DNA from: Calditrichia bacterium
GTDB taxonomy: Bacteria > Calditrichota > Calditrichia > RBG-13-44-9 > J075
Assembly: GCA_028284445.1 (NCBI GenBank)
Contig: JANQRS010000081.1
Coordinates: forward strand, 1 to 64,000
Reading direction: 5' to 3'
DNA length: 64,000 nt
Shown here: positions 29,209 to 35,477 of the stretch, one piece after another
Numbering within the stretch: position 1 is the first letter of the stretch
How the letters are laid out: every line of letters starts with the position of its first letter
The notes under the pieces: generated by a model
The model's database searches: none
What the model saw: the letters and a program-made list of their open reading frames with translations, nothing else
What the model was told of the DNA's origin: nothing
Translations under genes and position numbers: made by a program

Positions 29209-29491
29209 GTGATGGGAAACCACGTAGTTAGGTTCTCATTTTACGTGTTGGGCTTCCCGCGATGGTTGTGTACTCGTCCCATCATCGTAAAAGTTTAGAA
29301 AAAAAACAATAAAGTCATCATTTATTGGCATTTAGGGCCTCGATCATTGTCTTTTGGGTCGGTAGCGACCTACAATCCAATTAAAAAACACTTGAGTTTC
29401 TCGCGCAGAAATATTACAATTTGGAAATCGTTGGGGTTTCCCGGCGATTCCCTTTTAAAATGCCCGGTTTCGCGGCCGGGCATTTTCTTTG
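29209..29491 (+). ncRNA. Candidate structured RNA or attenuated leader
   Basis: Several nested stems are visible before a strong terminator. The outer stem 29209-29217 / 29277-29285 (GTGATGGGA with TCCCATCAT) encloses CACGTA/TACGTG (29221-29247) and GGG-CTT-CCC (29250-29258). Next is a hairpin at 29346-29376 (ATTGT...GGTCG-GTAG-CGACC...ACAAT), then one at 29423-29452, then the terminator. There is no reading frame to explain it. It could be a stand-alone small RNA or a riboswitch-like leader of the gene at 29699. It does not look like 6S, SRP, tmRNA or RNase P. No known family is assigned, and the 5' end is a guess. Confidence 0.3.
29457..29491 (+). terminator. Intrinsic terminator
   Basis: Perfect 11-bp stem AAAATGCCCGG (29457-29467) with CCGGGCATTTT (29476-29486), an eight-base loop and a T-rich tail. 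It points rightwards, yet no gene ends just before it, which is the main reason to suspect a small RNA or an attenuator. Confidence 0.8.
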
Positions 29492-29698
29492 TACAAAAAA
29501 TCTTCAAAATTTGCCCCTTCTTTTTGAAACACCCGATATGACTTCCCGTAGAGATAGTTTATCCGAAGGGCAAGTTCTTGCTGGTAAGCGCGAAATTATC
29601 AGCAGCTGTTTGGAGCTTGTTTACCGGAAGCAGGGAAGCGCGCAAAGAGCGCGTGTCAGGGTCGAAATCTCTCTACCATTATTTAAAAGGGAATCGCT

Positions 29699-30172
29699 AT
29701 GAAAACGCCATTTGGTTTTCTCAGAATCGTTATTATCGGCATCATCGTATTGGGTGTTTCAGCGCAGAGCGCTGATTTATCCGATGCAGATTGGGATGCA
29801 TTCAGCAAGAATCTGGTTGTTGCATTGAAGTCGGAAAATCCCGGCATTCAGCAATCAGCCATGCAACTGGTCATTAAATATCAGGGACAACTGGACGTAA
29901 AGGACGCGTTATTTGATGTGATGCATATGTTCCGCTATCATGAATCAACCCGTGTTCGTCAATTGGCACTGGTAACCATTCTCAGTATGAACAGCCGTTG
30001 GGCCGTCGATTTTCTGAAACGGCAGCGACAGTTTGAAGACGATCCGATTATCAAACGCCACCTTGATCGGATTAATTTTGCTAATTTGCAGCAGCCTGCT
30101 TCGACACCTATGGTGTTGGAAGCAAATGATGTTATTAAGATACAGAAGCAATTACTGGCCCTCGGGCATTGA
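29699..30172 (+). CDS. Small exported HEAT-like repeat protein
   Basis: 157 aa. The signal peptide-like N-terminus (FLRIVIIGIIVLGVSAQSA) is followed by short helical hairpins (GIQQSAMQLVIKYQG, TRVRQLALVTILSMNS) resembling HEAT repeats. No catalytic motif is seen. AAAAGGG lies seven bases before the ATG. It stands alone between a terminator on each side (29457 and 30207), so it is probably monocistronic. The function is unknown; a periplasmic protein-binding role would fit. Confidence 0.75.
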   Translation: MKTPFGFLRIVIIGIIVLGVSAQSADLSDADWDAFSKNLVVALKSENPGIQQSAMQLVIKYQGQLDVKDALFDVMHMFRYHESTRVRQLALVTILSMNSRWAVDFLKRQRQFEDDPIIKRHLDRINFANLQQPASTPMVLEANDVIKIQKQLLALGH

Positions 30173-30206
30173 AGATACTTTGTTTTAAGTTAGCGACCCG
30201 CCCTGT

Positions 30207-30239
30207 GCCCGCACCAAGTCATTGGTGCGGGCTTTTTTT
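30207..30239 (+). terminator. Intrinsic terminator of the HEAT-like gene
   Basis: Perfect 11-bp stem GCCCGCACCAA (30207-30217) with TTGGTGCGGGC (30222-30232), a four-base loop and seven Ts. It lies 35 bases after the stop of the exported HEAT-like protein. Confidence 0.92.
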
Positions 30240-30366
30240 GATATACCGGTCTTGATTGTTTCCCGCCGGTCTGTTATATATGTATTGTAGGAAGAATTAA
30301 ATTTGTTGAACGCCGTGGTTCAGCAAACAATATGGATGTTACTTATCACGTCATTGGAGGACTGTC

Positions 30367-30528
30367 ATGGAAGACACTCGCCGCCCATGGTCTGATCGCT
30401 TGTCGGACCTACCCGCCAAAAAGAAGAAAATCGTTCACAATCTCATCGAGCTGTTGGAAGCAATTGATGATCCGGATCGCCTGAAGTATATCCGCAAGGT
30501 GATCAAGCTACTCAGTGATTTGCGCTAG
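30367..30528 (+). CDS. Small basic helical protein (53 aa)
   Basis: Product of 53 aa: MEDTRRPWSDRLSDLPAKKK, a middle KIVHNLIELLEAIDDPDRL, and an end YIRKVIKLLSDLR. It reads as two amphipathic helices. GGAGG at 30356-30360 stands six bases before the ATG, an optimal ribosome site, and the gene is flanked by a terminator upstream. It is too short for most gene callers. No family is recognised. Confidence 0.7.
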   Translation: MEDTRRPWSDRLSDLPAKKKKIVHNLIELLEAIDDPDRLKYIRKVIKLLSDLR

Positions 30529-30581
30529 TGGTGAATGTAATTCCGCTTGCTTAACGGCGAAAATTGTGTTAATTGAACCTC

Positions 30582-31778
30582 ATGAAAACACTTGTATGCC
30601 TGCTCGTATTGACTCTGATGCTCACCGCGCAAACTGCGCGGGTTGTCACTTATAATATTCTCAACTATGAAAACAACAGTCGTGATGTCCATTTCCGGGT
30701 AGTGATGGATGCGCTCGATGCGGATATCGTTGTTGTCCAGGAAATCAATGATCAAGCAGATGTTGACAATTTCCTCAACAATGTGCTGAATCATGACAGC
30801 GTTGAGTACGCCGCTGCGCCGTTTAGCAACGGATTTAGTACCGACAATGCCTTGTTTTATCGCATATCTGCGTTTAGTTTTTTGAGTGCTCTGCCCATAC
30901 CGACTACTCTGCGGCAGATTGACGAATTTACCCTGAATCATATTGGGACGAATGAGAGCCTTGTCATTTACTCAGTTCACTTGAAGGCTGGATCAGATCC
31001 ATCTGACCAGGCGCAGCGACTTGATGAAGTGAATACATTGCGGGGTTGGACGGAGAATTTACCAGGCGACGCTAATTTCTTGCTGGCCGGGGACTTTAAT
31101 ACCCGTAGCTCGGGTGAAGCAGCCTATCAAGCCTTGCTTGATCAGAGTGATAGCGGCTATTTTATCGACCCGATTAATAGGCCCGGTGGCTGGCATAATA
31201 ATGCCGGATTTGCCGCTATCCATACGCAGTCTCCGCGAACCCGCACTTTTGGTGGCGGCTCACCGGGTGGACTGGATGATCGCTTTGATTTCATTCTTGT
31301 TTCACAGACGATCATGGACATGAACAATGTCAATTTTGTTGAAGGCTCATACGACGCATATGGTAATGACGGCCTGCATTTCAATGATTCAATCAATGTA
31401 AGCAACACTGCTGTTTCGGCTGAAATTGCTGATGCCCTGCATTATGCTTCGGACCATCTACCGGTGGTTTGCGAATTGCAGTTTGGCCCGCCAAGTGACA
31501 TTCGTGCTGATCAACCGACATTACCAAATAGCCTTGAACTCTTTCCCAATTATCCGAATCCCTTTAATCCGCGAACGACTTTGCGTTTTGTTCTCAATGA
31601 GACTGTTGACGTCACAATTGCCGTTTATGATGTGGCTGGGCGAGAGGTTCAGCGCATTGATCTCGGGCGTCAACTACCGGGCCGCCATGAATTCAATTTC
31701 GATGCCGGCGATTTGCAGAGTGGGATATATTATTACTACGTGAACGACCGTGTGGGAAAGATGGTTTTGGTGAAGTAA
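30582..31778 (+). CDS. Secreted endonuclease/exonuclease/phosphatase-family protein with type IX sorting tail
   Basis: 398 aa. A signal peptide (TLVCLLVLTLMLTAQTA) precedes an EEP-fold hydrolase: VVTYNILNYEN, VVVQEINDQ (metal-binding Glu), LLAGDFNTRSSG, DDRFDFILVS and SDHLPVV (catalytic Asp-His). It probably cleaves phosphodiesters (nuclease or sphingomyelinase-like) outside the cell. The last 85 residues are a sorting domain (LFPNYPNPFNPRTTLRF ... GKMVLVK). ATG at 30582 is chosen; an in-frame TTG nine bases earlier is possible, and neither has a good ribosome site. Confidence 0.88.
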   Translation: MKTLVCLLVLTLMLTAQTARVVTYNILNYENNSRDVHFRVVMDALDADIVVVQEINDQADVDNFLNNVLNHDSVEYAAAPFSNGFSTDNALFYRISAFSFLSALPIPTTLRQIDEFTLNHIGTNESLVIYSVHLKAGSDPSDQAQRLDEVNTLRGWTENLPGDANFLLAGDFNTRSSGEAAYQALLDQSDSGYFIDPINRPGGWHNNAGFAAIHTQSPRTRTFGGGSPGGLDDRFDFILVSQTIMDMNNVNFVEGSYDAYGNDGLHFNDSINVSNTAVSAEIADALHYASDHLPVVCELQFGPPSDIRADQPTLPNSLELFPNYPNPFNPRTTLRFVLNETVDVTIAVYDVAGREVQRIDLGRQLPGRHEFNFDAGDLQSGIYYYYVNDRVGKMVLVK

Positions 31779-31784
31779 AGCGCC

Positions 31785-31923
31785 ATGCTTGATGCTTGAA
31801 TTTAATTTGCACTTAAGCCATGTCTCTATTTTTTTCCAGTATCCAGTATCCAGTATCCAGTATCCAGTATCCAGTATCCAGTATCCAGTATCCAGTATCC
31901 AGTATCCAGTATCCAGTATCCAG
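31785..31923. repeat. Heptanucleotide array (ATCCAGT) with short GATGCTT copy
   Basis: Two copies of GATGCTT at 31785-31799 are followed, after a T-rich spacer, by about 12.5 tandem copies of ATCCAGT (31836-31923). The array runs up to the ribosome site (AGAGG at 31922-31926) of the next gene, so copy-number change would alter the upstream untranslated region directly. The reciprocal arrangement is at 1-153. Confidence 0.92.
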
Positions 31924-31931
31924 AGGCAAAA

Positions 31932-32924
31932 ATGAACTACCGCTTTCTCGGCAGGACAGGCATTAAAGTCTCACCGCTTTGCATGGGAACCATGTCGTTT
32001 GGCGGCATTGCTGATGAGACGGAGTCAACCGCCATGTTTCATCGCTGTCGCGATGTGGGTATCAATTTCTTTGACTGCGCCAATTCTTATCAGGCTGGGG
32101 GGGCAGAGGAGATTTTGGGACGCCTCATTGCTGATTGTCGTGAAGAAGTGATTATCACTAGCAAGGGCTATTTTCCAACCAGTAATGATGTCAATGCCAG
32201 TGGCTCGACCCGGCGCCATTTGATGTATGCGCTTGAGAACAGCCTGAAGCGTTTGAATACCGATCGCATTGACGTTTACTTCATTCATCGTTTTGATGAT
32301 ACCACTCCGCTTGAAGAAACTGTTCGGACACTTGAGGACCTTGTTCGACAGGGCAAGATTCTCTACCCGGCAGCAAGCAACTATGCCGCCTGGCAGGTGG
32401 CCAAGGCTTTGGGCATTTCTGCCAAAGAAGGCTGGGCGCGTTTTGAAGTGATTCAGCCAATGTATAACGCGGTGAAGCGTCAGGCGGAAGTGGAGATTTT
32501 GCCGATGGCACAGTCCGAACAGCTTGGTGTGATTCCTTACAGTCCGTTGGGCGGGGGACTGCTGACAGGCAAATACGGAAAGATCAAGCGACCGGATAGC
32601 GGCCGTCTCACGGATAACAAAATCTACCAGGCCCGCTATGGCGACGATTGGATGTACGACGTCGCGGAGAAATTCACAGCGATTGCTGAAGAAGCAGACA
32701 TGAAGCCAGCTACCCTGGCGGTAGCCTGGGCGGCGGCGCATCCGGCGGTCACCGCCCCGATCATTGGTGCCCGCACAGTCGGGCAGTTGGAAGATTCCTT
32801 GGCAGCGCTTAATATTGACCTTTCACCTGAACTTCGCCAGAAGGTTTCTGACCTCACTCCGGCGCCGCCACCTGCCACAGATCGTAATGATGAAAGAAGT
32901 GAACATAGTTTTAAGCTGCGGTAA
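31932..32924 (+). CDS. Aldo/keto reductase
   Basis: 330 aa NADPH-dependent oxidoreductase of the AKR superfamily (TIM barrel). The tetrad is visible: Asp and Tyr in FFDCANSYQAGGAEEILG, Lys in VIITSKGYF, His in VYFIHRFDD. IPYSPLGGGLLTGKY and PIIGARTVGQLEDSL are family landmarks. It belongs to the group acting on sugar aldehydes or ketones; the substrate is unknown. AGAGG lies five bases before the ATG and touches the heptad array, which may make translation sensitive to array length. Confidence 0.9.
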   Translation: MNYRFLGRTGIKVSPLCMGTMSFGGIADETESTAMFHRCRDVGINFFDCANSYQAGGAEEILGRLIADCREEVIITSKGYFPTSNDVNASGSTRRHLMYALENSLKRLNTDRIDVYFIHRFDDTTPLEETVRTLEDLVRQGKILYPAASNYAAWQVAKALGISAKEGWARFEVIQPMYNAVKRQAEVEILPMAQSEQLGVIPYSPLGGGLLTGKYGKIKRPDSGRLTDNKIYQARYGDDWMYDVAEKFTAIAEEADMKPATLAVAWAAAHPAVTAPIIGARTVGQLEDSLAALNIDLSPELRQKVSDLTPAPPPATDRNDERSEHSFKLR

Positions 32925-33391
32925 GGGCGTGAATAGAGATTGGAGATTGGAGATGCGTTAACATTTTTCCTATCTCTGAACTCGAATCTCCTTGTTCAGC
33001 GAAGTCCATCCAGTGGCATTACCAATACCCGCTGAATGAGTTATTGACTGAACTTGCGAAGATCCCCTTTATTAGACATTGACTTTATAAGATGAGAATT
33101 TTTTTTATTTTGAATCCTCTCTATACTAGTAGCGCTGTTAAGAGTTACAATTAGTGAAACTGTGCGGAGTATTAATATCCGCTAGAAATAGTATGTGGAT
33201 TTAGGTTTTGAGAAAATCGCCTAATTTATACATAAATTAAATTTTACTTGAAATACACTGTCGGTATTTATAATATTGATGTTCGGAGTTCTTTGTCACC
33301 GCTGAAAACAATCTAGATTTCTTCGATGTTCTGATGCTTATTTCAAATCATAGAAGCTCTGCTTACTATGGTGGTCATGAAGGAGTATATT
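32925..33391. other. Intergenic region before the injection-system regulator
   Basis: 467 bases without a gene. The left end has GGAGATT-type heptad words (32935-32955) and a partial complement (GAATCTCC, about 32984-32991), another member of the short-word inverted repeats. From about 33060 the base composition becomes markedly AT-rich, marking the left edge of the injection-system region. Confidence 0.5.
33248..33274 (+). promoter_or_regulatory. Possible sigma-70-type promoter for the regulator
   Basis: TTGAAA at 33248-33253 and TATAAT at 33269-33274, spaced by 15 bases, slightly shorter than the usual 16-18. It lies about 110 bases upstream of the regulator start in an AT-rich segment. 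Confidence 0.3.
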
Positions 33392-34771
33392 GTGTGGGAA
33401 TCGAGAATTACGATCTTCGATCCTTGGGCGACCGTTGAATCTGCAGAAATCAAGTCGTTAATCCACTCCAAAACAGGGATACAGGCCTGTATAGTTACGG
33501 GTGGCGATAATTGCTGGGAGACCATTAACCAGTCTGGCCTGATCTTGGTGCTATTCTCCAAATGTGCGGAAAGGCATTTAAGCAATTCATATCGAAATTT
33601 TCTAGAAAACTGCCCGCCTGTCCCTGTAATTGGTCTGATTAGTAGGGCGCCGGATGAACAACTTCGCCAAACAATCAAAAACCATATGTGGCATTGTATA
33701 ACACCACCATATTCTGATGATAATCTTGTAATTCATATTGAAAAATATCTTACAAAGAAGCCCTTTGCCAGAACCCGGATTTCGCAAAAAGATGTAAAAT
33801 TGCTGCTTGGTGACAACCTTCTCAAAGGGCGGTCACCTGAAATAGAGCTCGTTAAGGAACATGTTAGCAGAGTGGCTCGCCACAATATTACGGTGCTTTT
33901 GAATGGGGAAACAGGCACTGGTAAAGAACTGGCAGCGCGAATGATTCATTTTTTGAGTCCGCGGGCGGAATGTCGATTTGTGCCAGTAAACTGTGGCGCC
34001 ATTCCCACAGAATTATTTGAAAATGAGCTTTTTGGGCATAAGAAAGGTGCCTATACGACTGCAAATTCTTCCGAAGAAGGGCTTATCAGTTATGCTAACG
34101 GTGGTACGCTTTTTTTGGATGAAATTGAATCCATGCCGGCCATGGCTCAGGCGAAATTACTGCGTTTTCTCGAAGAAAAGAAATTCAAACCTCTCGGACA
34201 GCCTGAATTTGTGTCTGCTGATGTACGGCTTATTGCAGCAGCCAAAGGAGAATTGTGGTCAAAGCTCAAATGCGGGCAGTTTCGCGAAGATCTTTTTTAT
34301 CGTTTGAGTGTTTTTCAAATAGATTTGCCGTGCTTAAGCGACAGATTGGATGATATTCCTCTATTAGTCGAACATTTTATTAGTCGTTATGCTTTGATAT
34401 ACCAAAAGGAAGTCCACGGAATTGAGGCAGCTAGCCTCATCAAATTATTACACCATGACTGGCCAGGCAATATACGTGAATTGGATAACGTAATTCACAA
34501 AGCCGTTGTCATGGCTGAAGGTGAAACTATTAAGCCAAATGAAATTGAATTACGAACCACTAAAGCAGCAAGTAATTCGACAGATATTTCTTCGTTTAAA
34601 CATGCCAAAGACAAGACCATAATGGAATTTGAACAAAGATATCTGATTAACTTGTTATCGCAAACGCATGGCAATGTAACTCACGCTGCACAATATGCCC
34701 AAAAGGATCGCAGAGCATTCTGCCGATTGTTAAAAAAACACAATATCAATCCTGCTGAATTTCGCCTCTAG
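33392..34771 (+). CDS. Enhancer-binding-type AAA+ transcriptional regulator with pseudo-receiver
   Basis: About 459 aa. GTG at 33392 is preferred: AAGGAG (33380-33385) is six bases upstream, whereas the ATGs at 33368 and 33377 lack a site. The N-terminal 120 residues resemble a response-regulator receiver fold but lack the phospho-acceptor Asp (SGLILVLFSKCA). The AAA+ domain has Walker A GETGTGKE, Walker B GGTLFLDEIE and FREDLFYRLSVF. The sigma-54 contact loop, normally GAFTGA, reads GAYTTA. The C-terminus is a Fis-type HTH (HGNVTHAAQYAQKDRRAFCR). Its position directly before the injection-system genes suggests it controls them, by sigma-54 or, given the altered loop, by another route. Confidence 0.88.
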   Translation: MWESRITIFDPWATVESAEIKSLIHSKTGIQACIVTGGDNCWETINQSGLILVLFSKCAERHLSNSYRNFLENCPPVPVIGLISRAPDEQLRQTIKNHMWHCITPPYSDDNLVIHIEKYLTKKPFARTRISQKDVKLLLGDNLLKGRSPEIELVKEHVSRVARHNITVLLNGETGTGKELAARMIHFLSPRAECRFVPVNCGAIPTELFENELFGHKKGAYTTANSSEEGLISYANGGTLFLDEIESMPAMAQAKLLRFLEEKKFKPLGQPEFVSADVRLIAAAKGELWSKLKCGQFREDLFYRLSVFQIDLPCLSDRLDDIPLLVEHFISRYALIYQKEVHGIEAASLIKLLHHDWPGNIRELDNVIHKAVVMAEGETIKPNEIELRTTKAASNSTDISSFKHAKDKTIMEFEQRYLINLLSQTHGNVTHAAQYAQKDRRAFCRLLKKHNINPAEFRL

Positions 34772-35189
34772 ATATAGGAACATCCTTCTTCTCCTGCACC
34801 TGACAAAATTAAGCTACGCAAAATTTTGATCTTTTCTCCGATTCTTGGTGAAACAATCTCAAATCACCTGGCTATTTCGCCTTTGATTGGCACGTCAGAT
34901 CGCATCACTTGCTGTGACAAATAGTTCCAAGCCAGTGACTTTTATACCCCACCAGTCAAATATTCAATAAATAACAACTTACCTGAATACTGTAGTGCCT
35001 GCTGTGATCTTTAGGTTCCAATTCTGTATCTACGGCTTTCCGCTTATCATTCGTAAGACAATATATAATAATGGTTTAGTAAGATACTGTTTTTTTGGAA
35101 CAGGATTTGATTAATAAAAAGGAAAAAGGAATCGAGCTACGGATCGCTTTGATAAAGAAATTTGCAGCAAAATACTGAGCTATTTACAA
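34772..35189. other. Intergenic region upstream of the injection-system genes
   Basis: AT-rich, 418 bases, probably carrying the main promoter of the locus. TATAAT at 35064-35069 is a possible -10 with no good -35. TGGCACG at 34888 looks like half of a sigma-54 site, but the downstream GC is one base too far. The right end (from 35118) is open in the frame of the following small gene. Confidence 0.45.
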
Positions 35190-35405
35190 GTGCAAAAGCA
35201 TTTTGAAGACAATCTAGATGGAATACTCATCGCTGTCTATCAACAGGAAATCAACAAGCTGACCGATGTTATTCTTGCCAATTTGGGCTATTTGATTTCT
35301 GCAAATATTCTGGATGCGCAGGCAGATGCTAAAGGCACTACCCGGTACGCCATAAAAGGCGATAAAAAAAAGATCGAGGAATTCCTGAAAGGTGTATCCG
35401 GCTGA
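35190..35405 (+). CDS. Small helical protein at the head of the injection-system operon
   Basis: At least 71 aa from GTG 35190; helical and amphipathic (QQEINKLTDVILANLGYL, YAIKGDKKKIEEFLKG). The frame stays open upstream to 35118 and the added residues (ATDRFDKEICSKILSYLQ) also read as a plausible helix. A strong ribosome site AAAAAGGA (35123-35130) is followed eight bases later by ACG (35139), with no ATG/GTG/TTG, so the true start may be a non-canonical ACG or altered by a sequence error. No family is recognised. It precedes the AAA+ gene by about 70 bases. Confidence 0.5.
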   Translation: MQKHFEDNLDGILIAVYQQEINKLTDVILANLGYLISANILDAQADAKGTTRYAIKGDKKKIEEFLKGVSG

Positions 35406-35477
35406 AATTATTTACTGTAAAATAATTTCATTTCTTTCGGTATCCCATTACGAAAACGGTATGGAGCAGTTAGTTAG

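Larger units (their letters stand above)
29062..29698. other. Intergenic region rich in RNA-like structure
   Basis: The 637-base gap holds no convincing gene. It has a perfect hairpin CCTGTCC/GGACAGG at 29102-29118, two heptad-like AATCCCT words near 29085-29100, the structured block and terminator listed separately (29209-29491), and a poorly supported 54-codon frame from 29538. Confidence 0.6.

Noticed and set aside
29209-29491. 6S, SRP or tmRNA gene
   Set aside because: The characteristic conserved sequences of those RNAs are not visible; only a generic structured-RNA call is kept.
29538-29702. 54-codon frame before the exported HEAT-like gene
   Set aside because: No ribosome site and a low-complexity product; its overlap with the next ATG could be chance.
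34888-34903. Sigma-54-like TGGCACG sequence upstream of the eCIS genes
   Set aside because: The downstream GC is eleven bases from the GG instead of ten and the -12 element is poor, so it does not meet the strict spacing.
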